NCBI RefSeq assembly: GCF_015706575.1
Contig: NW_024037070.1
Span: forward strand, 801,874 to 865,873
DNA: 64,000 nt
Source: Patiria miniata
Taxonomy: Eukaryota > Echinodermata > Asteroidea > Valvatida > Asterinidae
Direction of reading: 5' to 3'
Shown here: positions 10,371 through 22,158 of the stretch, piece after piece
Layout of the letters: the number at the start of each line of letters is the position of its first letter
How positions within the stretch are numbered: the stretch's first letter is position 1
Position numbers and translations under genes: made by a program
Notes under the pieces: generated by a model
Told to the model about the DNA's origin: nothing
Seen by the model: only the letters and a program-made list of their open reading frames with translations
Database searches by the model: none

Positions 10371-11526
10371 ATGGTTGAACCAACTTGAAGTTGAATAAAA
10401 GTTGAATCGCAGACGGTCTCGCAAATTGTAAGAAGTTCAAGTTTACGTTTGTTGAAGAGTCCAATACTGAAACTTAATTATGACCTTCCTCCATGATTCC
10501 AATTTTTTGGTAACACTCAACATTTTCATTTTAAATGACACCTTCACATTTTATTGCATTATGATTTATTGTCAAACTGTACAACCAGCCTTCACCTGTG
10601 TACTACAGTAACCTTTTCACTACGTTTTCCAAATGCGACTGCCTCACAAAAAGCCAATTTAACAGACCAACGGCAACATTTACAGACAGTTGCCATGGTA
10701 CATAATTATCATGTGCGTAAATCGACGGGGGACAGGGGGAACTCCCCCCCCCCCAACACACACACACACATTTTGAGGGGGGACATTGTTTGGTCTACCT
10801 CCCCCCATACTTTTTCTTCCCTGAATAAAAATATTGTAGCCTACAATAATGATTCTATTGCTCAGAATACATGTAGCTGATTCAATTACTCAAAACTCAA
10901 AACTTTCACAGATGATCTTTTGCTCAAATTGGTTTTAGTGATCAGAAATTGCCTCAGATCACACCACAGAAATTGCTATTCTTTAACTGCATGTCTCCCC
11001 AACTATATCCCCCATTTACATTTAACTCCCCACATTTTCATCCCCAACACTACGCCCTACCCGATCTATGATCGGGTAAACCAGCGTGTAAATAATAAGC
11101 TAGAAAGAGATGGATGGTGTCGAAGGTGAGTATGGTTTTGACAATGGGGTTCTTAACGCAGAAGTTACTTGATGGCGCTAGGCTGAGTTTGCACAGGTGG
11201 TATGGTGATCCTTAGCTGACGATTATTGGAAGGTTGCAATGGAGCTTTTGAAAGTGACTGCAGCTAACGTGGCACTGTAGATTCCACTTTGACCTGTATA
11301 ACGCATTGAAATCCTAACTACATGCACCACTGTGAAAAACATCCCCCGGAGGCAGTTTGTATCCGGCAAACTTTGGTGGGTATCCAACGAAAAATGGACC
11401 AGAGGAAGCTATATATGTTTGGCAAGGTGCTTAGTTACCCAGAAATGCAAATGCAATTAAGTTATCACCGGAAAAGCTTATAAACCATCCAAGAAGTTGA
11501 AACCATTTTGACAGTGAATTAAACAA
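10371..11526 (-). other. Centriolin intron, mostly unannotated
   Basis: No coding signal. A C-rich/CA-rich tract lies at 10,740-10,775, and otherwise it is unremarkable intronic DNA. Confidence 0.5.
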
Positions 11527-11894
11527 TTCGGGCGATTCACAATGCGGTGCGCCACCAAAAGTTTGCCACGTAGAGTTCATTTTTCCCAGTGCATTGTGGG
11601 AGATGGTCGACGAATTCACAGCGCGGGAGATTTGAAATTGTTCGTTTTTCCGGTCAGTAGTCTCGTAAGCCTATGATTCGAGTATCTGTTTGCCCTTTTC
11701 TTTTCTTTTTATCAACATGGTGTTTTTTTGTGTGTAAAGGCAGCAGAACGCTATGCCCCAATCTATATAACAAATTAGCTCAAGTTGTTTACTGACACTC
11801 ATTCAAATGGGCATGGTTTTGTCGACCGTAAACTTGAAAAATTTACTCTCCGTGGTAAACTCTTGGTGGCGCACTGCATTGTGAATCGCCCGAA
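11527..11894. repeat. Inverted-repeat element, 368 bp
   Basis: A 44-bp inverted repeat begins TTCGGGCGATTCACAATGC at 11,527 and ends with its complement at 11,894, with about three mismatches. The size and arrangement fit a MITE. I could not identify a target-site duplication or family. Confidence 0.65.
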
Positions 11895-12240
11895 CTAAGC
11901 TGACATCAAGCAGACATTTCAGTAAATAGTAGTATTCATTGAGATATTCTGACCTCTCATGGCAGATGACAAAGGGATTATATTTGATCTTGAACTCTGC
12001 ATGATGAACAACCAAACTAAGCATGCCACTGACCAAATGTGCACTTACATTGTGTGACTTTACCATAGTTGTAGCTGGGTCACATGAGTCTGAGTCTCAA
12101 TCCCCATTCACTTGGATCCAATCCAAATAGAAGTTAGTGGTTTGAAACTGTATTTCAAGTGTCCTAATTTTACATTGGATGTCTTATTTAAAAGGGAAAA
12201 TACAACATTTGCAAACATCAAAAAATAAAACTACCAAATC
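11895..12240 (-). other. Centriolin intron, nothing recognised
   Basis: AT-rich intronic DNA with no open frame, splice-site pair or repeat that I recognise. Confidence 0.4.
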
Positions 12241-12520
12241 ATTTTGAAATACCTTGCTGGACTGTTAGTGAATGACAGTGTGAAGCATCCTGTAAAATCA
12301 AGGCACCTGGTATACTGTAATTTTCAAGAAAAGTGGTATTTGTGTATCAATTTCCAACGCTGGTCGGCCGACCAGCGTTGGAAAAAACTGTTTTTTTTTC
12401 CCTCAAATACTGGCCCCAATTGAGCATCGCACTTGTTTGCAATCGATTACACACCTATGAACGGGTACAAGCCAGCTAGACTGGTTCCCTGACCTTACAA
12501 TTCCCCAATGTATGTAAACT
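12241..12520 (+). repeat. Dispersed repeat with a perfect 34-bp palindrome
   Basis: The core 12,351-12,384 is a perfect palindrome centred on GGTCGGCCGACC with arms reading TTTCCAACGCT. The flanks match 59,670-59,890 in opposite orientation ('ttgcaatcgattacacacctatgaa', 'agcatcctgtaaaatc'), so this is one repeat family present twice in the same gene. Confidence 0.7.
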
Positions 12521-13542
12521 GATCTGTTTCTTCTTATATGGAGTCAGGGAACCAGACTACATGAAAATGATTGTTTTTCTTGGTTTTTATAGCTTTTTCG
12601 AACCCAAAACCTCAAAAAAGTCAGTGTAACTATATTTGCTATATATTTCCAACCCCCCAATTCCATCCATTTCTGACAATAACAGCAAAAGCAAATAATG
12701 TATATTCCCTTTAAATCAAAAGATAACAAACTTTTCAGAGCCAGCTCATGTTTTTTTCACTAAATTTCCTCCAGTGTCAGTTTAAATAACTTTAAAGTTA
12801 AGAATGGCCAAATTTTCTGGTAAACTTTGTTGTTTGCATGCAACAGTAAGGCAACCTAGAGTATGTATTGATACAGACAAACTGGTACCTACTTTCCTAG
12901 GGTATGGATGGACATAGCGAGATGTGAGCAGGAAAACGCACATTCATTTCTCACTGCAGGAATTCCATGTAATTCCCAGGAATTTCTGTAAGCATTTGTC
13001 GCTTTTTACTTGTTCTGATTCTCCAAAAAGGGTTTGTTGCCATTGCCAATGTTGCCACTGTCAAAGGTGCTGCATTGATCCCAGTTTTTTTTTCAGAGAC
13101 CAGAGTAAGATTGTTCATTTTTTTTTGTCAAACCAAGCATTGGTAAGTCTTTTTAGCCATGGCTGTTGCCACTCTAATTTTTTTAATCATTTTCTTTAAT
13201 TTCTTGTTTTTGTTTCAGAATCAAATAACTATCATTTCCACTTTTCCAGCTGATTTTATTTTGGCAGCTGACAGTGGGGATAATCTAAGGAAGCTTAGAT
13301 GCATTTTATTTGACCTTTATTCTAATTGCACATGCTATCATGGATTTTGCTCGCTAAATGTTCACCTCCTGGAGAACACTGCAAGTACAAGTCACAAGTC
13401 TCTTTGTTCTTGTATAGTGTCTGGGACTCTTTAATATGAACATCGTTGTGCAGCTGGACACTTACTTCATGTACTTTGTGTACTTACATACATAACATTG
13501 AATTTTTTTTTTTAATTTTCAGTAAAAGATATTATTTGTATT
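12521..13542 (-). other. Centriolin intron, nothing recognised
   Basis: AT-rich with several T-runs. No exon with acceptor and donor in a coiled-coil frame, and no clear repeat boundary, were seen. Confidence 0.4.
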
Positions 13543-13603
13543 TGACTCAGACTTCACAATTAGTACTTGTGGTATACGAGTACCAATTGTGAAGTCAGAG
13601 TCA
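13543..13603. repeat. 61-nt imperfect hairpin
   Basis: 25-nt arms (13,543-13,567 and 13,579-13,603) pair with two mismatches around an 11-nt loop. The stem includes GACTTCACAATT. The size is within the range of a pre-miRNA stem-loop but equally fits a small fold-back element. Confidence 0.5.
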
Positions 13604-13736
13604 CGATACTCAAATCTCAGTCAAAGTCTTTAGTCAATGGGACACAATGGAATTGCAAAACAAGGCAAGTTTGAATCTGATTCCAGGAATGCACCACAAG
13701 ATATACCTTTCGGAGCTAATTCCATAGGAACCTTAC

Positions 13737-13935
13737 CTTTTCTGTTGCATCTTTGAGTTCAGCTTGGCATTCCTGAAGAAGCTGATCAGCAACCCGTAGC
13801 TCTGCTCTTCTCTTGACCAAGGTCCTCCCAAGACACTCAATCTCATCATTTTGGTGGTCTTGATGTATATATGCATCCAGTAGTTTGTAATCTGTTTCCT
13901 CTGGTGTGATTGTCTTTCGTCCCTCAAGGAAATCC
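13737..13935 (-). CDS. CNTRL: Centriolin exon with the EIEC/KRR-ELR motif
   Basis: 199-nt exon; acceptor ttttttctttag|G and donor GAAAAG|GTAAGG. One nucleotide completes the split Arg codon from the previous exon, then 66 codons (residues 313-378) start DFLEGRK and end AELKDATEK in phase 0. The motif DEIECLGRTLVKRRAELR matches the DEIECIEKTLLKRRSELR motif I recall for human centriolin, with the preceding 'DF--G' also shared. This is the most diagnostic exon in the window. Confidence 0.93.
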
Positions 13936-14437
13936 CTAAAGAAAAAAGCAGGTAACCATTTAGTTTCTTACTAGGTTTTGACTTTCATAACTCCAGCAAA
14001 CTATATATATGACAACATAAAACAACCAGTAAATAGTACCTCAGAACTGAAGTTGCTCAAATATGGGTTCTGTGCACAAACAGAAGATGGTATGTTGCGA
14101 CTACTCACAAAGTTCAATGTGCAGCACACACCACATGTCTGTACTAGATTTCCACTATACAAAGTACACATGACTATTTTAACCTGCAGAATCTTGATAT
14201 GGGCATCAGGCATACAGTGGCAGAGAGTCAATGTGACAGCCTTTTCTGTCTAAATACATTGTCCATTTTCACCTCTGTAGACCTTCATATTAAATACCCA
14301 TACAACTTCATGTTATGTGATATAGAAAGATAACAAAATATGCTGAACTACCTGTTGGAAATTCAAAACTTGGCCTCTTGAAAACTTTCACATTTTCAGG
14401 CATTTATGATCTTTTAGAATTAACTCCAAAGTGATTA
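13936..14437 (-). other. Centriolin intron, nothing recognised
   Basis: No repeat or gene recognised before the MITE that begins at 14,438. Confidence 0.4.
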
Positions 14438-14624
14438 CAGTCGACTCTCGTTAGTACAAACTCTGTTAATACAAAATTCTGGTTAGAACAAACATAAAGT
14501 CATGGCCCCGACTGTGCTTTTATGTGCACAATGAATGGGACTGATGTTCCTCTTAATACAAAATTCTGATATAACAAACAATTTGGCTAGGTCCGAACGA
14601 GTTTGTTATAACGAGACTCGACTG
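14438..14624. mobile_element. Tc1/mariner-pogo-type MITE, 187 bp, TA target site
   Basis: The ends CAGTCGACTCTCGTTA...TAACGAGACTCGACTG are near-perfect inverted repeats, flanked by TA (14,436-14,437 and 14,625-14,626). A TA duplication with CAGT ends and internal 'ataacaaac' repeats fits pogo/Tigger-derived MITEs. It lies directly next to the microsatellite tail of the adjacent LINE. Confidence 0.8.
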
Positions 14625-15250
14625 TAATAATAATAATAATAATTAACATTTATATAGTGCTTCATACATATTGTTTCTTGGCACTTTACAAAAAGTAAAA
14701 CAAAAAAGCAAAAACAAATTATATAGCACCAAAATATACAGGTATTAACCAAAAAAACTTGAACAAGCGTAAACAACTAAAGAAAAGTGTCAAATGTGTC
14801 TGAGTTGACTCGGAGTTGAATAGGTGTGTTTTCAATCTAGTTTTGAAAGTGTCCAGAGTTTGGGAATTCCGTATGTTCCAAAGTTTGGGAGCACAGACGG
14901 AGAAGGCTCGATCACCGTATCGAGTATGGGTACAGGGACCAGGAGCAAGTTGCAAGTGTGCTGTGGATGATGAGCGGAGATGGATGGAAGAGGTTTGCAG
15001 TTTGGGTGGGATGAGTTCCTTGATGTATGAGGGTGCAAGTCCGTTCCGAGCCTTGTAAGTGAGAAGGAGGATCTTGAATTTGATGCGTTGTGGAATGGGG
15101 AGCCAGTGTAGGGCACGAATGATTGGGGTTATGTGTTTGTGTTTCCTCGTGCGTGTGATGAGACGAGCTGCAGCGTTCGACCTTAACTTTTTTTTCTCCA
15201 CCAGCCCGCATGTTTGTTTTTTTCTTTTATAAAGAGTCTCATAAACAACA
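14625..15250 (-). mobile_element. CR1/L2-like LINE, 5'-truncated 3' end
   Basis: Minus-strand frame from 15,230 to 14,719 gives the conserved C-terminal segment of a CR1/L2-group ORF2: ITPIIRALHWLPIPQRIKFK, then ILLLTYKARNGLAPSYIKEL, a GDRAFSVCAPKLWN block, and LKTHLF. This follows the reverse transcriptase domain in these LINEs. The 3' untranslated end finishes in a TAA/ATT microsatellite at 14,625-14,645, as is usual for the group. The frame is open, but the 5' part (endonuclease and RT core) is missing. Confidence 0.85.
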
Positions 15251-15283
15251 ATGTGCATACAATGTAAGTTGATCCCTGGTGGC

Positions 15284-16095
15284 GCGCTTCAGGGCCCCTC
15301 GGAATGGAAAATTAATGTGTAAAAGTCAGAGTTTTTGAAATTACTTATGGTACATTGATTTCTTTAAGAGAATCACCCTTGGAATTTTATGGAAACTGGA
15401 AAATCGCATGAAGTGAAAGAGAAATATCCTGCAAAAAAAAAGACCTCTCACTTCTGAAAACTTCCGTGTGGACTCATGGAAGCATGACAATTTATGAATT
15501 AAATTTGTGGCGGGCATTGGGTAAAAACTTAAACAGGAGACTCATATGTCTTTGGGGACAGACAATTTTTTTTTAGTAAACTTGAAGTATTTTATTTTCA
15601 TTTACAAACAAATCTAAAATGGTGGCTGATAAGAACTGTATTAAAACATGATCCAAACGAACCTGAATAAATCTAAAATCCGGATGTACCTAGGTAACCT
15701 TGCGTCATTATCACATTCGTTCTCACGCAAGTGTATACAATGTGAAAACAGACGTGATCCAACAAGGCGACCTTAGAACGAAATAGGTTGTATTAAAATA
15801 ACATTGTTTTTACCCATTTAAAACTGATTTCTCATCTATTCTGAGGCAACTTTGTCAGTGTTTTTAATAAACAGATCTAAAAATTTAACCCTATTTAACA
15901 GTTGATACAATTAGACACAAGTTAGTACAGGTTTGCTCTCTGAATTTCATGATTTCTTTTTTTCCTTTCATCTTTACCGTATCCCAATAATTTTGGACTT
16001 GCCAGCCGGGTTACTTAAGGAATAGTTTGACAAGCCAGCTGCTGTTTTGACTAGCATTTGACTAGCAGGCTACCGCTAATTTTGAACCCTGTATT
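15284..16095 (+). repeat. Dispersed repeat, inverted partner at 61.7-62.2 kb
   Basis: Blocks from 15,284-15,480 ('cctctcacttctgaaaacttccgtg') and 15,660-16,095 ('tgccagccgggtta...gctaattttgaaccctg') appear reverse-complemented at 61,703-62,220. The outer end reads CAGGGTTCAAAATTAG, which resembles hAT-type ends. No duplication of the target site was identified. Confidence 0.6.
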
Positions 16096-17704
16096 ATGAG
16101 AACTTCAATGTAAAGCTAGGTTATTATTAAGTAATTTTCTTCTTATGGGTTGCTCCTGGATAAAATTTAAAGCAATTTCTTTTCTTTTTTGACAATTTTG
16201 CTTGTAACTTATGTCTGTTTGGCTTTGCTCAAACAGTGTATTAGTTAAAACAATGACAATTTAAACCATTGCTAACCACAATAGGGTAAGTCATAAAAAA
16301 TTATAATGTTGTGTAATGGTGGAAAATAGATCACCAGAAGAAGAGCACAATATATTTTAAAAAGGCTGGTGCAAAGTTCTGAAAAGAGACTTCGCAAAAC
16401 TGTAATTCAATCTCCCTGTAAACAGTTTATAAAAGTTTAGAAAATGTAAAAAGTTTAAAAATTAACAAAACAATTAGGTGATGACATCATCATGACATCA
16501 CTTCAGATTTTCCATACTATTAACAGTATCTACCTACCCACCAAGTTTCAAGACAAGCGGAATTACCCTTATATGTATTTTGAACAATCACATTTTGTAT
16601 GACGTCATTGTGAAGTCACACAACATTTTTGTACATATACCTATTACCTAACAAACATAATACAAAAAGAATTTTTAATTTAATGGTGATAATCTTCAAA
16701 ACTTCAAAAATCAACATAAAATCTTTTCTGCATTGTGATTTTTGTATTACTTTATGCTTTTGATTTTATATAAATGTACATGTAAATTATGTAAATTAAT
16801 AATAAAAATTAAAAATTTAATATACTCACAAAGTTCAAAGTGCATGTTATGTCCAAGTTTGTTAATAATTTTGAATTTAGTATTGAAGTTTCAATATGTG
16901 ATGTTCCCTGTTTGGTATTAATAATAAATTCACTTTGTCAATAAACCAAATTGAATACAATGCCAAATTTTGACTTATCGCGATTTCTTTGTACCTGCTA
17001 ATTACACATTTTTCAGCTGAGCCATAAGGGAAACTGACTAGGTAACTTATCCAAAAAAAATGAGTTATTCAACCCTATCAAGTTAGCGGTTCCCCAATTT
17101 ATCAATGTCTTTGTTTAAGGGGTGCTAGTCAGAAGCCATAAACCCATATATGCCATGCAGCCAGGGATCAAGCCCCAAGCCACGATGCAGACCTGGGAAA
17201 TAGCAAACGGGAAACACTCAGAGAGGATACAGCTTTTTATAACAAATTTTAAAATGAACCACAAAGGGAAACTGACTAGGTGAATCATAACCATTTTTGA
17301 AATGTTAAACCTAATTTAGTTTATCTTAAAACCTTTCACACATTCTAGTAGTAAAATCAAGTTTCTGTTCTGAGCAAAATCCCAAAAGTGTCTGAACACC
17401 TCTTTGTTAACATGTTTCTTTTCATGGCTCTGTAAACAAAGACATTGCTAAATGTGATTTGAAGCTTTGTATAGTGGATTGAAATTGGCTCAAGTCTGCG
17501 CATGCATGAAATGAAGTTACTAATTTTAACAGAAAGGTGGGTCTGAAAGGAAGCAGTAGTGTAAAGCTTTATAGACATTTTTATCCAAAATTATCCTTCC
17601 ACAGCTTTCACAGACCAATAATTACACTTCCAATTCAATTTGGCCTAAATGTAGACTGGTATTTATATGCAGATAACAACATTTGCAAGCAGATTTGGTT
17701 TTAC
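16096..17704 (-). other. Centriolin intron with a decayed CRE-repeat relic
   Basis: Around 16,470-16,730 is a diverged copy of the CRE-rich module (tgatgacatcatcatgacat, 'cctacccaccaagtttca', 'cctaacaaacataatacaaaaag') in which most CpG-containing sites have decayed to TGACATCA. The rest shows nothing recognisable. Confidence 0.6.
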
Positions 17705-17868
17705 CTTCGACATGTTTTCCTATCAATGTTACTGTTGAGTTCTTCCAATTCCCTCACTGCAGCATCTCTCTCACGTCTTATATCAATGTCAGCATTGTGC
17801 AGCACCCTCAAAGTTTCACGCTGTCTCTGGATAGCAAGCTCTAACATTTCAAGCTCCTTATTCTGATT
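17705..17868 (-). CDS. CNTRL: Centriolin exon (coiled coil)
   Basis: 164-nt exon; acceptor gtctttgctttcag and donor CGAAG|GTAAAA. It encodes NQNKELEMLELAIQRQRETL onward, 54 codons (residues 258-311) plus 2 nt that join G of the next exon to make Arg. The second half, ELEELNSNIDRKTCRR, corresponds to the human segment around 'EVEELHRTVQKRQQQKDF' as I recall it. Strong heptad pattern and no helix breakers. Confidence 0.88.
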
Positions 17869-18071
17869 CTGAAAGCAAAGACTTATCAATAATAACTAAA
17901 CTCTACGCAGAATTTGAAATTGGTTTCCTATAAGAAATAAGCACCCATAACTTCAATCATTTTAAAGTTGTGGACAATTGATACTTTCAATATCTAGAAA
18001 AAGGGCAGCACAGTAAAGTAACTTTTGAATATTCACAATTTTAGAGATTTTCTCAACAAAAACATGTTCAA

Positions 18072-21000
18072 CTAGATTTATGTTTGTGGACAAACACAGG
18101 GCTGTTTTCGGTAACTTTTTTGTGACATATGTCACATGTAAAGTTTCAAGTATAAGTTCCATCCAAAATGGATGTGTAGTTCTGTTATAAATAATCAATG
18201 GTGGCATATAAATATGTGATTACATTCTCATAGGGCCTTGAATTATGACGTCACATGTCACGTGCTGACGTCATGAAGACGTAACATCAATTTTCATCTA
18301 TAATCATCTATAACAACCTGCCGCAAGAGGGCGCTCTAACATTTTATGACGTCACCGTTTTTTTCTGTGAAGAGCAACTAAGCCAGAGCATACATTGTTG
18401 AAAGCAAGTTCACATCTTTTACCAATTTTAAATTACAAGGCACTTCCGGTTTCAACCGAAAGAAAGTCTTTTACCAATTTTAAATTACAAAGCACTTCCG
18501 GTTTCAACCAGAAGAAAGGGTCACATGATTTATTTGCACATATTTAAAAAATGAAGACCCTCGATAATTCTATCAATTCCCGCAAAAATCATGTTCAGGT
18601 CTCGACCACCTAATTTTTTTTACCTATAACACATCCCGGTCTAGCCACATACCAAGTTTCAAGCCAATCAGACTTACAGTTCTGTAGATATAGGACTTCA
18701 TAATATGCACGTAAATTTTCAAAAATCAATAAAAAAAATTAGGTGATGACGTCATCATGACGTCATAGTCTTGGCATAATTTTTGTATGAGGGTCTTCCT
18801 TGGCTGTAACATTGATGACGATTCCAGATCGCCAAGTTATAGAAATGGTGGCTTGAAAACGTGTACAAAGTCAATGGGCTAACACGTGTACAAAGTTAAC
18901 GGGCTAAAAAAAAAACCACTGCAGAAACATTGCACCTTTAAATTTGTAATTTGCTTTTTTGAACTGAAACATTTTTATGAAATATTACTTGATATTCTGA
19001 CCCTTAGGAATATGTTCAATCGAATGACAGCGCGAAAAAAAATACGATTTCTCTTTCCTTCTCATAGTAATTCTCGGCTGAAGTTCAGACCTACTCAGTA
19101 AGATATCAGTGTTGTATAGGAAAAGACTTGTGGGAAATCCCACTGCAGAAAAACTGCACCTAAATACGTAACATAGGGCTTTTTGGCATTATGAAATTTT
19201 ATTATACGTCCCTGACTATGCGCATGCATGAACATAAAATCTGTCAAAGTTAGCCGAAATCGGCTAAAACGGTCACTGTGATGTGGACAGGATTTGACCT
19301 CGGCAACACGTGCTCTGCAGGCTGACTGACATACGATGTACATGTATGTGCGTAACGTACGTGTATGTACATGTAGACGTTCTGTGCATGTTTTAGAGCA
19401 GAGGTATTGTCAGCCTGAAGTTTTAAGCATGCGCAGGGCATGTCCGAGTTCGCTTATTGCCTCGAAGCTTTGAAATGTTTTAGACCTACCCTTAAATCGA
19501 CAATTAATGTAAAAACTAACGTAAAAACTGCCATGGTTGATTTTTCAGGAATTTTCAAATGAAAAAGGGTCTTTTTATTATAACTTCCTGTCTGAAGACG
19601 TCATTCGCCTAAAACTTCGCACACGTCTTAAGTGGGTCAAGGTCATCATATACACCAATATTAAGGCGATTCCGACAAACTTCGCCACAGACATCTATTC
19701 AAAATACATTTTTGAAAATTTTCAACCCGTCGCTAGAGGGCGCTCGAAGATTGCATGACGTCATTGGTAGATGATTTGAAGAATACGTTTAGCCAAAAGA
19801 CTAACACCGTTAAACGCAAGTTCATATCTATTACCATTTTCAAATAATAAGCCACTTCCGGTTTTGGCCTTTTTCGACCGGAAGCAAGGGTCACGTGATT
19901 TCACGCGCACTGAATGAAATAAAGACCTCAACCTACTCTACCACTTGCCGGTAACAGAATGCTGCGGACGCGTACGGTTGATTTCTTATGCATTTTTAAA
20001 TATTAAAAGTGTCACAATTTAATTGCCTATAAAAACACACCGGATGACGTCATCATGACGTCATCATTACACAATGTTGTTTGAATAAGGGTCTTTGCGT
20101 GGAGAAAGATTGGTGCAAATGAATTACTGGCAAAGAGTCAAAAAATGCCCTTTGAAAATCGACAATTTTTTTTTATTTCTGTGTACAAAGTCTATGGGAA
20201 AAATTAAATATTCAAAATTCTATAATGAATTAGTCGATGACGTCACCATGATGTCAATGTTCAGCACACAACTTCAGGTGCTGGTCTAAGTGTGTGCCAA
20301 GTATAAAGTCAATCGGAATGATTTTAGCGCCCAAAGTGCCGGTAACAAAAAAACGTGTACAAATGCTATGGGGAAAATGACTGAAAAAGAAAAAAAAAAA
20401 AAGACTAGAAATTGTGGTTGTGAACAACCACAGAGCTGTTCCCCACATTGATTATCTGTTGGACCCATAGACATATGAATAGAGATCTATGTCTGTTTGC
20501 AACAGAAGATAGGGCTTTTCTGCATTATGATTTGTTTTTATCAATAATACGTCCCTGACTATGCATGAACATAAAATCTGTCAAAGTTAGCCGGAAATCG
20601 GCTAAAACGGTCACTGTGGACAGGATTTGACCTCAGCAACACGTGCGCTGCGCGCGGGCTGACTGACATACGATATGTACAACGTACGTGCATGTACATT
20701 GTACATGTACATTGTACATGTACATTGTGGACGTCCTGTGCATGTTTTAAAACAGGGGTATTGTCAACCTGAAGTTTTAAGCGTGCGCAGGGCATGTCCG
20801 AGTTTGCTTATTGCCTCGAAGCTTTGAAATGTTTTAGACCTACCGTTAAATAGACAATTAAAGTAAAAACTAATATAAAAACTGCCATGGTTGATTTTTC
20901 AAGACTTTTCTAAGGAAAAAGGGTCTTTTCATTATAACTTCCGGTCTGATGACGTCATACACCTTAAACTTTGCAGACGTCTTAAGTGGGTCAAGGTCAT

Positions 21001-21833
21001 CATATACACCAATATTTAGTGGATTCCGACAAACTTCGCCACGGACATCTATTCAAAATACATTTTTGAAAATTTTCAACCTGTCGCTAGAGGGCGCTCG
21101 TAGATTGCATGACGTCATCAGTAGATGATTTGAAGAATACTATCAGCCAAGAGACTTACTCCGTTAAAAGAAAGTTCATATCTATTACCACTTTTAAATA
21201 ATAAGCCACTTCCGGTTTTGGCCTTTTTCGACCGGAAGCAAGGGTCACGTGATTGCACGCACACTGAATGAAATAAAGACCTTACCTATTCTACCACTTG
21301 CCGGGAACAGAATGCTGCGGACGCGTACGGTTGATTTCTTATGCATTTTTAAATATTAAAAGTGTCACAATTTAATTGCCCATAAATAACCACCGGATGA
21401 CGTCATCATGACGTCATCATTACACAATGTTGTTTGAATTAGGGTCTTTGCTTGGACAAAGACTGGTGTAAATGAATTACTGGCAAAGAGTCGAAAATGC
21501 CCTTTGAAAATCGACAATTTTTTAAAAATTTCTGTGTACAAAGTCTACGGGAAAAATTAAATATTCAAAAATCTATAATAAATTAGTCGATGACGTCACC
21601 ATGACGAAAAGTTTTGGCACACATCTTCAGATGATGGTTAATGTCTATGCCAAGTTTAAAGTTGATCGGATTTAAAATAATTGCCAAAGTGGCTCTGACA
21701 AAAAAACGTGTACAAAACCTATGGGAAAAAATCTTAACGAAAACAAAGGCTGTTTCGGCAAAGTGCCGAAACAGCCAAAAAATAAAAATCTTAATGAAAA
21801 CAAAGGCTGTTTCGGCTGGTTGCCGAAACAGCC
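18072..21833 (-). mobile_element. Cluster of CRE-rich Helitron-like elements, inverted
   Basis: This is largely the reverse complement of modules in 1-6.1 kb. The block with CCGGAAGT, AGGGCGCTCG and TGACGTCA appears twice (about 19,560-20,060 and 20,930-21,420). The minus-strand 3' end is at 18,072: CTAG (18,072-18,075), stem-loop GTTTG-TGGA-CAAAC (18,082-18,095) and arm GGCTGTTTTCGG (18,100-18,111). The other end carries two perfect hairpins, 21,748-21,776 and 21,805-21,833, with stem GGCTGTTTCGGC. The arm differs by one T from the single arm, so these may not be partners. A separate hairpin TGTGGTTGT-GA-ACAACCACA lies at 20,413-20,432. Non-coding. Confidence 0.55.
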
Positions 21834-21969
21834 AATTAAATACCCAGCTCACTACACTGCATTAGAAATTTTGCATATTGCCTTACGACCTCATCAGTTG
21901 TCAAAAGAAACCATTCAGCTTCTTTGTTTGAATAGTCTTTGGACACACACACATACCAGTGCACCCATA

Positions 21970-22158
21970 TTTATTGTGTAAATTGAGGTATTTCGTTTGT
22001 TCTGCTTCCCTTTTCCTTTGTTTGTACTCAAACATTTTTGCAACAGCTCTCATTGGTTTTGTACATGTTTTCCAACCGAGGAGTCCTCGATTCGGTTTCT
22101 GTCCTCGATTTATCGATGATGTTGCATGTGTTTGTCCTCGATTTACACCATGAACACA
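21970..22158. mobile_element. Small TIR element, 'GTGTAAATCGAGGA' family, copy 1
   Basis: Diverged copy of a ~190-bp element also found at 45,151-45,512 and 60,315-60,513. Its ends are related to GTGTAAATC-AGGA and TCCTCGATTTACACCAT. The interior holds 'cttcccttttcctttgtttgtac' and 'tcaccgatgatgttgc'-like words. Non-coding. Confidence 0.65.
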
